The translations under genes and the position numbers were made by a program. Positions 19,433 through 27,954 of a DNA stretch of 64,000 nucleotides are shown here, one piece after another. The stretch spans positions 1 through 64,000 of the forward strand of contig JAISOY010000066.1 in the NCBI GenBank assembly GCA_031275285.1, given 5' to 3'. The DNA is from Bacteroidales bacterium. GTDB taxonomy: Bacteria; Bacteroidota; Bacteroidia; Bacteroidales; UBA4181. A model generated the notes under the pieces. It had not been told where the DNA came from and ran no database searches. It saw nothing but the letters and a program-made list of their open reading frames with translations. The number at the start of each line of letters is the position of its first letter. Position 1 is the stretch's first letter.

Positions 19433-22150
19433 TTATTTCCTAATTGGTCGGATAGTGAATCGTTGTTCCGGTACATTAAACCCTTTTACAACAAGGAAAT
19501 ATTCATTATCAGGAAGATTCTTCATGTTGGTCTCGATGGTCATCCCTGCGGTTTCGCCCGGCAACAGGGAGATGAAGTTGTCTGTATAGAACGACGGACG
19601 TACCGGCTTTCCGGATTTATCCAGCCATTGTACCTGTGTGAAAAATGATAAGGTTTTCCCGGTATTTTTCAGATTTAAAGAAATAAAGTACTTTCCATTT
19701 TCCTCTTTAATAGTATACTTCACCTGCACTTTTGTCTTCTTTAAATTATTGATCTCCTGAAATCCAGCAGTAGCAGGTCCGGTCAGGGTCTTTTTGCCCT
19801 CGTATTTATTATTGGATCTCCAGTAAAAACTACTTCCTGCTTGTTTTCCTTTATTGTCGAACAATCTCAGTTTGATGAAATGTACATTCGTGATATTTTC
19901 AGGAAAATCAATTTTAAAAATATCATTGGCAACTCCGTCTTCGGGTAGATTGACTTTGGCTTCTTTCGAAAATACTTTTTTCATGTTGAGGTCGTACACT
20001 TCTGCTGTTACTTTATAGTCGCTGAAAGATTGGTAGAAATCATTTACTACCGAAACCGTGTTTTTCAGGTAATCGAATTGCGGATGCAAAGGTTCGCAGG
20101 CATTTTGAGCGGCATATAAAGCGGCTGTCGGTTCCAGGGACCAGTCCCACATCCTTCCGCATACCTGTCTGATGGCCGAATTATGATACCAGTACAAAAA
20201 TCCTGAGCAATACCGGTCTCCGTAATTCAGTTTATTGTAGTTCCAGACCTCCCAGATGCTTTTGTAATTGAGGGCACCGACAAACTGTCCTTTCATAGCA
20301 AACTCATCGATGCTGTTAGACTCACCATATTGATTGGTCAGATCCACATACAAAGTCGACATCTGATGAAATCCGTTTCCGTCCGAATAGTCCCATACCG
20401 GTTTATTGATCGGCCACAGGTCTTTTTCCGGCATCATTTCCCTGAGACATTCCACTGTTGGCAGACAAGGGGCTCCATATTCAGGATTAAAACCATCCAC
20501 GCGGCTTCCCCTATCGGAAGCTGTATTTTCATAATGCCGCATGACATTTACCGTTTTATAAGGACTTCCGTCATGAATCCCTTCTACTTCGGATTGCATC
20601 TGATAACCGCGGGTACCGTCAAGTTTAGTTACTAAATCCCTGATATGGGGCATTTCGGTTGACTCATTCGAACATACGTAATAAGCCAGGCTGGGATAAT
20701 TTCGTATACGTTTAATGGTGGACGTTGCATTGCTCAGGAATAATCCTACATCCTGCGGATGTTTGGTATCGCCGGTCATCCAGAATTCCGTCCATACCAT
20801 GATACCCATTTCGTCACATAGCTGGAAAAAATAATCCGATTCGGTAATTCCACCTCCCCAGAAACGGATCAGGTTAACGCCTGATTGAGCGGTGTAACGT
20901 AGTTCGGCATAAGTACGTTCGTCGGATAAGCGCAACATATTTTCGGGAATCCAGTTGGTTCCCCGGATAAAGATGGGTTTTCCGTTAATATAAAAAGTCC
21001 GTGATTTGTCCGGGGTATTCCTATCCGATGTGATCTCACGGATACCAAAACGGGAGGAAATTTCATCTGTTTGGGTTTCGCCGATAAACGTTTTGAAAGT
21101 GATATGGTATAATTCCTGTTTTCCTTTATTTAATGGCCACCATAAGCGGGGGTTATTGATCACTAATTGTGGAAATTCTTCCGGAGTAAATATTACCTCT
21201 TTTACTTCTCCCCGGAACAGACTAACTTCCTTTTCAAAACGGATGTTTCCTTCTTTGATTTCACCCACTACTTTTACTTTTCGGTTTCCATAGGTAGGAT
21301 TGTTTATTTCTACGGAAATTGTTTGTCTGGATTGATCATAATCTGGTTTACGCAGTTCCGATTTAACGAAAGGATGCCTTAGTTTAACATCTCCGGTGGT
21401 GAATATGGAAATATTCTTCCATATTCCGGTATTCCGGTCGCGGATTCCATCCAGAAAAGTGAAATCCCAGCCGACAGTCATCAGCATGGTTACATTTTTT
21501 CCAATTTCTCCATTTCCCCCGTTTTGGAACTCATCCTTGGCTCCGAATGATTTCTGCCCTTTGGGTTTGATGGTACCCGGAACGTCTATAGGGTATACCT
21601 TTATAGCCAGTACATTTTTCTGGTCGAATCTGATGTAATCGGTAATATCTACCTGATCCTGTAAAAACATTCCGGATATATAGGTGACCATATTGCCATT
21701 AAGCCATATTTCCGCCCGGTAATTGATTCCATCAACCTGGAGCCAGGTCCTTTTCTTTTCATGTTGTGTCTTATCCAGATCAAATTCTGTACGGAACCAG
21801 TAAGTATAGAAATCCCTTCCGGCATGGTATAAATCAGGAATTAAACCGGATTCCAGTTTATTATTCACTCCAAAATAAGGTTCCGGATATACCTTGTTGT
21901 AGACTAAGGAATTGAGTACGGTTCCGGGAACAATGGCCGGTATCCAGTCGGAAGTAGAAATTTTAGAAGTAGAAATATTTTCGGATTTATCCGTGATATC
22001 ACCTGCTTTTTTCATTTTCCAGAGGAATTCTCCTCCGTGACCGTCTATTGAGTGGAAGGTATGGATATAATTACGTTCATACCGCACTTCCTGAGAAAAT
22101 AAAGAATAAGTTAAAAATGAGAAGATTAAAACGATACAAGATGTCTTCAT
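19433..22150 (-). CDS. GH2-family exo-glycosidase (mannosidase/glucosaminidase-like type)
   Basis: It has a signal peptide (ending LFSQ), an N-terminal sugar-binding jelly roll (about residues 70-235), an Ig-like domain (240-350), a TIM barrel (about 380-640) and C-terminal Ig-like domains to residue 905. The proposed acid/base is Glu496 in CSNES and the nucleophile Glu557 in PEYG. The domain layout and FIRGTNWIPENMLRL resemble the large GH2 beta-mannosidase/exo-glucosaminidase branch rather than classical beta-galactosidases. It is downstream of a broken outer-membrane gene and upstream of GH105 in the same direction, so it should act on oligosaccharides imported by the SusC/D pair. Specificity is not determined. 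Confidence 0.85.
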   Translation of the reverse strand: MKTSCIVLIFSFLTYSLFSQEVRYERNYIHTFHSIDGHGGEFLWKMKKAGDITDKSENISTSKISTSDWIPAIVPGTVLNSLVYNKVYPEPYFGVNNKLESGLIPDLYHAGRDFYTYWFRTEFDLDKTQHEKKRTWLQVDGINYRAEIWLNGNMVTYISGMFLQDQVDITDYIRFDQKNVLAIKVYPIDVPGTIKPKGQKSFGAKDEFQNGGNGEIGKNVTMLMTVGWDFTFLDGIRDRNTGIWKNISIFTTGDVKLRHPFVKSELRKPDYDQSRQTISVEINNPTYGNRKVKVVGEIKEGNIRFEKEVSLFRGEVKEVIFTPEEFPQLVINNPRLWWPLNKGKQELYHITFKTFIGETQTDEISSRFGIREITSDRNTPDKSRTFYINGKPIFIRGTNWIPENMLRLSDERTYAELRYTAQSGVNLIRFWGGGITESDYFFQLCDEMGIMVWTEFWMTGDTKHPQDVGLFLSNATSTIKRIRNYPSLAYYVCSNESTEMPHIRDLVTKLDGTRGYQMQSEVEGIHDGSPYKTVNVMRHYENTASDRGSRVDGFNPEYGAPCLPTVECLREMMPEKDLWPINKPVWDYSDGNGFHQMSTLYVDLTNQYGESNSIDEFAMKGQFVGALNYKSIWEVWNYNKLNYGDRYCSGFLYWYHNSAIRQVCGRMWDWSLEPTAALYAAQNACEPLHPQFDYLKNTVSVVNDFYQSFSDYKVTAEVYDLNMKKVFSKEAKVNLPEDGVANDIFKIDFPENITNVHFIKLRLFDNKGKQAGSSFYWRSNNKYEGKKTLTGPATAGFQEINNLKKTKVQVKYTIKEENGKYFISLNLKNTGKTLSFFTQVQWLDKSGKPVRPSFYTDNFISLLPGETAGMTIETNMKNLPDNEYFLVVKGFNVPEQRFTIRPIRK

Positions 22151-22195
22151 TTTTTTATTTGAGATTATTTATGACATTAAATATATTAATTGTTT

Positions 22196-23022
22196 TTAAT
22201 CTAATGGTCTTTTCCTGTGAAAAGTAAAGCCGACAGAAAGGTTTACTGTATTCATATTATCGCAATAATCGCCGATCTCAAACACATAATCTTTAATATC
22301 AGGAACTCTTACCTTTTTAGGATATCCCAGATTGCAGGATAATTTCACACGCGCGGAAACATTTTCAGCAACTTTTAAACTATATCCTACCGCAAAATCG
22401 CCGGCAATGGAATTAGCATGCATCTTTATACGTTCTCGTTGCGAAAAAATCTGAATTGGTGCGTTCTTTTGCATCATCCATCCAAAACCGGGCGAAACGC
22501 TGAAAAATAAAAAATTGTTTCTCTTTTTATCCCAGAACCTGAAAAAAAACAAAACTCCGGCATATTGATAATGAATATCACCGCTTAATAATGTTCGGTA
22601 ATTATATTTTAAACCGTATCAGATAAATAATATACCATATCCACATTTGCATAAAAGCCTGTTCGTGCTGCGAAATTACTTTTACTTGTCAGATCATCTT
22701 CAAATCGAAAAGTTCCGAACTGGTGAGCAACTCCGGCGTCAATATTAATATCCCTTAAGGGATACCATGGAAGAAGTTTATTATTACGCAGGCTTTGAAA
22801 TACGTTCTTTTTTAAAAATAGTATCGAATCTTTATGGATATAGCCATGGATTTTCTCGTTATCAACGAAAAAAGTAATAGGGTACTGGTCTTTTTCAAGT
22901 TTACCTAACCTGCAATTGAGCGTATCCCTATTTATTGTTACTAAAAAATCCTGAGCCTTTGTATCGGGTGGGAAAATAATTATTATCTGCAGGAGAATAA
23001 ATAATAATCGCACAGTTTTCAT
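22196..23022 (-). pseudogene. Frameshifted outer-membrane beta-barrel-like protein gene
   Basis: The upstream part (22609-23022) encodes a signal peptide (ending TKAQ) and 137 residues ending YLSDTV. The downstream part (22196-22552) continues as a beta-rich tail ending FTFHRKR. Reading the other frame across the gap gives an open stretch, YGLKYNYRTLLSGDIHYQYAG, that joins straight into the second part. A one-base loss (or two-base gain) near 22615-22630 therefore splits one gene of about 275 codons. The alternating polar/aromatic strands of the tail look like a small outer-membrane barrel. Whether this is a true mutation or a sequencing error cannot be told. Confidence 0.6.
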
Positions 23023-23099
23023 TTGGTGGATATTTAATTATTTAATTATTTAATTCTGAGTGGCATAAAAGCAATATATAATAACCATTATACAGGTTG

Positions 23100-24488
23100 T
23101 TATATTAATTGTCCTTCTTCTTTGAGTCTTTTCCGGAGATGTTGGATATCTATTTTATGCACATCATTTTTAGATTGTTGAATGGCGTGCATTGCAGCCA
23201 TTCCGGCAGCTTCCCCGGTGACCAGGCATGGGGGCATAACACGCAGGCTTCCATGTGCATAATGATCTGTAGACATGCATCTTCCGGCGACAAGAATATT
23301 TTGCAGGTTTATCGGGGTCAGGCTACGGTAAGGAATACCGTGTGATTCTCCCTTCTTATAACGGGGATAATGAGTGGCGTCTTTTTTATGTACATCTATA
23401 TAATAGGCGTTTCTTCCGATGCTGTCATCGAAATCACGACGGGCCTGCCAATCTTCCAAAGTGAAAGTGTAGTCGCATTTAACTCGACGACTTTCCCTGA
23501 TTCCCAATAATGCACCTGTACCTGCAAGATAGGATGCTGCAAATATATCCGGTCTGAATTCTTTCATCCCTTCATGTAACTGCCGTACCAATTTTCGCCC
23601 CTTCATTATTGACTCTGTAAGTGAAGCCGGATCAAGGCTGTTTACTGTTACATGTCCGGCATTAAAAGCCATATGTGCCGGTCCGACTAATTTATCATTG
23701 AAATGGTGATCGTTGACCATGTCATATTTTTCTGATGCCACAATAGGATGAATAGGACTGTCTTTTCTGTTGTTATGTACCGATCCTGTTAATGAATAAT
23801 GATATTGGTCAATGTTGGATACCGTAAAGCAAAGGGTACCCTGCTGTACGGCTCCACTATTATCTCCCAAATCGAAACCGGCACCGGCCCATGCCGCCAG
23901 ATCCCCGTCTCCCGTACAATCAATGAAAATTTTAGCTTTGTATGCGGTAAGCCCTGATTTATTGGCTACAATAATGGCATCTACCGTGTTTTTATCTTTC
24001 ATTTCCACTCCTGCCATGGTGGTGAATAGTAAAACATTAACACCTTGTCCCGTAACCAGGTCATCATAGACAACTTTGAGGTATTCCGCATTAATTGGTA
24101 CCCAGTCATTACCCTTGAAATGAGGAACCCCTTTCTTGGATTCAAGAAATACCTTTTCGGCGATTCCTTTGTATATGATTTTTTCTCCGTCGGTAAAAGG
24201 ACACCATGCGTTCAACAGTCCGGATGTTCCCATTCCGCCAAGAGCGCCGGTACTTTCTATCAGCAGGGTACGTGCCCCTTCACGTGCAGCAGCCGTTGCA
24301 GCCGCGCATCCGGTTGGTCCTCCTCCCACAACAATAACATCCCATTGGTCATTTACGGATATTTTTGTCTTTTTCAGGGACAATGATCGATCTTTTTCTA
24401 CCAATGTGTTTGCTGCTAATCCGCTACCGGTTGCTGCAGCCATGGCGATCAACCCTGTTTTCTTTAGGAATTCTCTTCTATTGTTCAT
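23100..24488 (-). CDS. Exported FAD-dependent oxidoreductase, PUL copy 2
   Basis: A twin-arginine-like signal (NRREFLKKTG) is followed by the FAD motif VVGGGPTGCAAATAAAREG near residue 55, then GGMGTSG and DCTGDGDLAAWAGA, all typical of FAD_oxidored (PF12831). The last block, AGRCMSTDHYAHGSLRVMPP, includes the conserved GRC..D.a.gs.R signature. It is 462 residues long and closely matches the other PUL copy at 25728-27116 in length and nearly all motifs. It is separated from the WbsX-like gene by 26 bases, so it belongs to the same operon. The substrate is unknown; sugar oxidation is an inference from context. Confidence 0.83.
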   Translation of the reverse strand: MNNRREFLKKTGLIAMAAATGSGLAANTLVEKDRSLSLKKTKISVNDQWDVIVVGGGPTGCAAATAAAREGARTLLIESTGALGGMGTSGLLNAWCPFTDGEKIIYKGIAEKVFLESKKGVPHFKGNDWVPINAEYLKVVYDDLVTGQGVNVLLFTTMAGVEMKDKNTVDAIIVANKSGLTAYKAKIFIDCTGDGDLAAWAGAGFDLGDNSGAVQQGTLCFTVSNIDQYHYSLTGSVHNNRKDSPIHPIVASEKYDMVNDHHFNDKLVGPAHMAFNAGHVTVNSLDPASLTESIMKGRKLVRQLHEGMKEFRPDIFAASYLAGTGALLGIRESRRVKCDYTFTLEDWQARRDFDDSIGRNAYYIDVHKKDATHYPRYKKGESHGIPYRSLTPINLQNILVAGRCMSTDHYAHGSLRVMPPCLVTGEAAGMAAMHAIQQSKNDVHKIDIQHLRKRLKEEGQLI

Positions 24489-24514
24489 GGTTATTTAATA
24501 AATAATAATGTGGT

Positions 24515-25705
24515 TTATTTTTTATATTGATCGTATTTTCCGGTCATCACATCCTTAACGGCTTCCAGGTAACCGAATCCATATTTCATGTCGGGTAAGA
24601 GATATCCTCCTTCAACCCATTCATTCCATGAAAAGACGGTAATCAGTTTAGGTTGGTCGGGATGGTTATCACAATATTCTTTTGCTTTTTGTAAAAATGT
24701 GGCAAAACTTTGAGGGGAATTATTATAATGTACTACATGTTTTTGGGTTTTATGGGGAAATCTGGGAGTATCATCCCATCCGATAGAAGCATTTGGAAAA
24801 TAAGGTATGGAGAGTTCGCTTTCCCATCTGTTTAGCCGTTCCATGGCTTGTGTTCCCCAGAGAATATAATCTTCCGGGTGGGGGCCGCTCCAATTGTATT
24901 GTGTAGCGCTATTTGCACCCAATTTCTCCATGCGTTCTATAATTTCTTTGTTTGGATGACTGGCGGTTAATTGAATATGCAGATCAGGAAAACCTGCTTT
25001 TTTTGTTTCTTCCCGGAAATAATCCAAAGCCTTTTTTGCCCCTTCTACATCCCCAAAACTTTCGATTAGTTTGTGAATACTAAATATAGAAAATACAGGG
25101 CATCCGTCAATTTTTAAATAATTATGTTTTTTGAAATATTGTTTGATGACCCTATCGACTATTATTTTGAAATTTTTCCAGTCAACAGAGGCATCCCAAA
25201 GTAAAGAATGATCATCTTTATGTAGGTGTACATTCCAGTAGTTTCTTTTTACATCATGGTTGGCCCACATCAAATAGAAATACATTTTTTCATTATTTTT
25301 TGCCTTGAGGAATCCATCATTAAGGCAACTTTCCAGGAACGGACCTTCATCATACCAGTACCAATCAAAAATAAAAACATTGACCCCATGATCCGTTGCC
25401 GCATTGATCCATTTTTCCATTACTTTGGGATCATTATCGGGTTCATATCCCCATAGTGGTATTTTGGGTTGGTAGTGTCCTTCAAAACGCGGATCCCCTT
25501 TTTGGATCACTTCCCATTCTCCTTTGCCTTCCGGCCATAAATGCTCACGTCCTTTAGGATCATCATGGCAGGACGGCCAGATATAGGCAGCAACATAATA
25601 ATCCTGTGAAGGGTTATTTTTCGTATCTTGGATATGATGGGAATTGCATCCCCCAAAATAAAAGATACAAATGAAAAATAAGATATTCCGTTTTATGTGT
25701 TTCAT
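24515..25705 (-). CDS. WbsX/GH99-like lipoprotein glycosidase
   Basis: The lipobox YFGGC is followed by a TIM-barrel-like region. YVAAYIWPSCHDDP, GVNVFIFDWYWYDEGPFLE and the C-terminal FSWNEWVEGGYLLPD are characteristic of the Glyco_tran_WbsX family (PF14307), now grouped with GH99-like enzymes. Family relatives are endo-acting or remain uncharacterised, so the name glycosyltransferase is probably historical. At 396 residues it is full length. It sits exactly between two near-identical oxidoreductase genes with 26- and 22-base spacers. The lipid anchor suggests periplasmic or surface action on the PUL substrate. Confidence 0.8.
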   Translation of the reverse strand: MKHIKRNILFFICIFYFGGCNSHHIQDTKNNPSQDYYVAAYIWPSCHDDPKGREHLWPEGKGEWEVIQKGDPRFEGHYQPKIPLWGYEPDNDPKVMEKWINAATDHGVNVFIFDWYWYDEGPFLESCLNDGFLKAKNNEKMYFYLMWANHDVKRNYWNVHLHKDDHSLLWDASVDWKNFKIIVDRVIKQYFKKHNYLKIDGCPVFSIFSIHKLIESFGDVEGAKKALDYFREETKKAGFPDLHIQLTASHPNKEIIERMEKLGANSATQYNWSGPHPEDYILWGTQAMERLNRWESELSIPYFPNASIGWDDTPRFPHKTQKHVVHYNNSPQSFATFLQKAKEYCDNHPDQPKLITVFSWNEWVEGGYLLPDMKYGFGYLEAVKDVMTGKYDQYKK

Positions 25706-25727
25706 TATTATTTAGATATGGTATTTT

Positions 25728-27116
25728 TTACAAAAATTGCCCTTCTTCTTTAAGCCTTTTCCTGAGATTTTGGATATCAATTTTATGCACATCATTTTTA
25801 GATTGCTGAATAGCATGCATTGCAGCCATTCCGGTAGCTTCACCTGTTACCAGGCATGGAGGCATTACTCTGAGGCTGCCGTGTGCATAATGATCTGTGG
25901 ATATACATCTGCCTGCCACTAAAACATTTTTTAATCCGACAGGTGTCAGGCTTCGGTAAGGAATGCCATGTGATTCGCCTTTGCCATAACGAGGATATTT
26001 GTTGGCGTCTTTTTTATGTACATCTATGTAGTAGGCATTTCTTCCGATACTGTCATCGAAATTTCTTCTTGCCTGCCAGTCTTCCAGTGTAAAAGTATAG
26101 TCACATTTGATACGTCTGCTTTCCCGTATCCCCATTAATGCCCCTGTTCCAGCCAAATAGGAAGAAGCAAATATTTGCGGCGTAAATTCTTTCATCCCTT
26201 CATGAAATTGTCTGGCTACTTTCCTTCCTTTCATCATGGCTTCTGTAAGCGAAGCCGGATCAAGGCTATTTACAGTTACATGTCCGGCATTGAAGGCCAG
26301 ATATGCCGGACCGGCCTGTTTGTCGTTTATGTGAAGATCATTCACCAAATCATATTTTTCGGATTCGATCATCTTAAATACGGGACTATCTCTTCTGCTA
26401 CTCTGGACTGTACCAACCAGAGAGAAATAATAAGGATCAATATTGGATACTGTGAAACAAAGAGTGCCTTGCTGGACAGCACCGTTTTCGTCTCCTAAAT
26501 CAAAATTTGCACCGGCCCATGCAGCCAGGTCACCATCCCCGGTACAATCAATAAAAACTTTTGCTTTATAAGCGGTTAACCCTGATTTATTGGCAACAAT
26601 AACTGCATCTACCGTATTTTTATCTTTCATTTCTACTGCGGCCAGACTGCTGAAAAGCAATACAGAAACCCCTTGTGATATAACTAAGTCGTCATATACG
26701 ACTTTTAAGTGCTCTGTATTGATCGGCACCCAGTCGTTTCCTTTTACATGAGGTACCCCTTTTTTAGATTCCAGAAATACTTTTTCGGCTATTCCTTTAT
26801 AAATAATTTTTTCTTTATCAGTAAAAGGACACCATGCGTTTAGTAACCCTGATGTTCCCATTCCCCCGAGGGCTCCGGTACTTTCGACGAGCAAGGTGCG
26901 TGCACCTTCACGGGCCGCAGCCGTTGCTGCTGCACATCCGGCAGGTCCTCCTCCTACAACAATCACATCCCATGAATTATCCACAGCTATCTTTGTTTTT
27001 TTCAAAGATAAAGGATTTTCTTTGCTCGCCAGTGTATTTGCGGCCAATCCTGTACTGATTGTTGCAGTAATAGTTATCAAACCTGTTTTCTTTAAAAAGT
27101 CCCGTCTGTTACCCAT
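25728..27116 (-). CDS. Exported FAD-dependent oxidoreductase, PUL copy 1
   Basis: It has the same architecture as the copy at 23100: RRDFLKKTG signal, VVGGGPAGCAAATAAAREG, GGMGTSG, DCTGDGDLAAWAGA and a C-terminal AGRCISTDHYAHGSLR block. The two proteins have the same length (462) and differ at scattered positions, which points to duplication rather than coincidence. It starts 4 bases after the stop of the SGNH hydrolase gene, so the two are probably coupled. Being exported and flavin-dependent, it would need periplasmic electron acceptance; none is evident nearby. Function is inferred only to family level. Confidence 0.83.
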   Translation of the reverse strand: MGNRRDFLKKTGLITITATISTGLAANTLASKENPLSLKKTKIAVDNSWDVIVVGGGPAGCAAATAAAREGARTLLVESTGALGGMGTSGLLNAWCPFTDKEKIIYKGIAEKVFLESKKGVPHVKGNDWVPINTEHLKVVYDDLVISQGVSVLLFSSLAAVEMKDKNTVDAVIVANKSGLTAYKAKVFIDCTGDGDLAAWAGANFDLGDENGAVQQGTLCFTVSNIDPYYFSLVGTVQSSRRDSPVFKMIESEKYDLVNDLHINDKQAGPAYLAFNAGHVTVNSLDPASLTEAMMKGRKVARQFHEGMKEFTPQIFASSYLAGTGALMGIRESRRIKCDYTFTLEDWQARRNFDDSIGRNAYYIDVHKKDANKYPRYGKGESHGIPYRSLTPVGLKNVLVAGRCISTDHYAHGSLRVMPPCLVTGEATGMAAMHAIQQSKNDVHKIDIQNLRKRLKEEGQFL

Positions 27117-27120
27117 ATGA

Positions 27121-27816
27121 TTATGTAATATTTAATAGTTTTTTCAGGTAATTTGGATAACTTCCTGCTGTTATGCTATCACCAAAACAAACTACCCTGT
27201 TGTGAGGAAGATTATTTTGCATGATATATTGATATAATGCAATAGCAATTATCCTATAGCCATCCGAAGTCGGATGTAAACCGTCTTTTTTGCCACTGTT
27301 GGCCTCATTTTGAATCAGGCTGTTTCGTTCTTCTCCGACATTACCCACCTTCTCAAAAATGTGATCAATGTCTAGAAATGATAAATTGCATTCTATTGCT
27401 AATTTTTTTAATAAGTTATTCATTTCTAATTTTCTCCCGCTATGCCCTTCCGGTTCGTAAAATTCTTTTTTATGTCTGGTAAACAAATATGGTTCATAGA
27501 CAGGAAGAAGATTCATTAATATTATTCTACTTCCTGAGTCGAGAATTTTGGAAATAATTAACCGCATATTTTTTTCATATTGAGCTATAGGAATATATTT
27601 CATGCTATTCATATCATTAGTTCCTACCATCAAAATGGTTAGGTCAGGTTGGTAAGCCAGACAGTCTTTATCTATTCTTTTGATCAAATCTGCGCTTGTA
27701 TTTCCTCCAATTCCTGAATTAATAAGAAAAGGTTCCTGAGGTATATCAGAAGCCAATAAAAAATCAGACAGATACCAAGTTGCAGATAGTACTGTTAAAA
27801 ATCTACGTCGATTCAT
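27121..27816 (-). CDS. Exported SGNH-type hydrolase with circularly permuted motif order
   Basis: SGNH/GDSL esterases normally carry the catalytic Ser block GDSIT at the N-terminus. Here the mature protein opens with block II (NSGIGGNTS, residues 33-41), then block III (VGTNDM, 64-69) and block V (DGLHPTSDGY, Asp178/His181). It ends with block I (VVCFGDSITAG, Ser214), only 17 residues from the C-terminus. All catalytic elements are present, so the protein can plausibly fold with a helix-to-strand linker near residues 200-207. An RRRFLT signal suggests export. Its position in a pectin-type PUL suggests a deacetylase role. The gene follows a MITE-like element and precedes an FAD oxidoreductase by 4 bases. 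Confidence 0.82.
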   Translation of the reverse strand: MNRRRFLTVLSATWYLSDFLLASDIPQEPFLINSGIGGNTSADLIKRIDKDCLAYQPDLTILMVGTNDMNSMKYIPIAQYEKNMRLIISKILDSGSRIILMNLLPVYEPYLFTRHKKEFYEPEGHSGRKLEMNNLLKKLAIECNLSFLDIDHIFEKVGNVGEERNSLIQNEANSGKKDGLHPTSDGYRIIAIALYQYIMQNNLPHNRVVCFGDSITAGSYPNYLKKLLNIT

Positions 27817-27830
27817 TGTTTTACAATTGA

Positions 27831-27946
27831 TTAAGGGGCTATCTCAAAAGTCGGTTTATCTTCTGGAGAATCCAATATTTGAAATTAATATCGGATAGGT
27901 ACCCGAAGAAATAAGCCTATAAAATACTTTTGAGACACCCTCTTAA
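27831..27946. mobile_element. MITE-like element or insertion-sequence remnant with terminal inverted repeats
   Basis: About 116 bases without coding capacity are bounded by 21-base imperfect inverted repeats (27831-27851 and 27926-27946, 18 of 21 matching) that share the core TCTCAAAAGT. Both ends read TTAA at the outside, which may be part of the repeat or a TTAA target duplication. It separates the SusCD-lipoprotein cistrons from the enzyme cistrons of the PUL. Confidence 0.6.
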
Positions 27947-27954
27947 TTAACAAA

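Noticed and set aside
23031-23054. Three copies of TATTTAAT upstream of an oxidoreductase/outer-membrane gene border
   Set aside because: Only three units of a simple AT-rich word; not convincing as a CRISPR, MITE or functional repeat.
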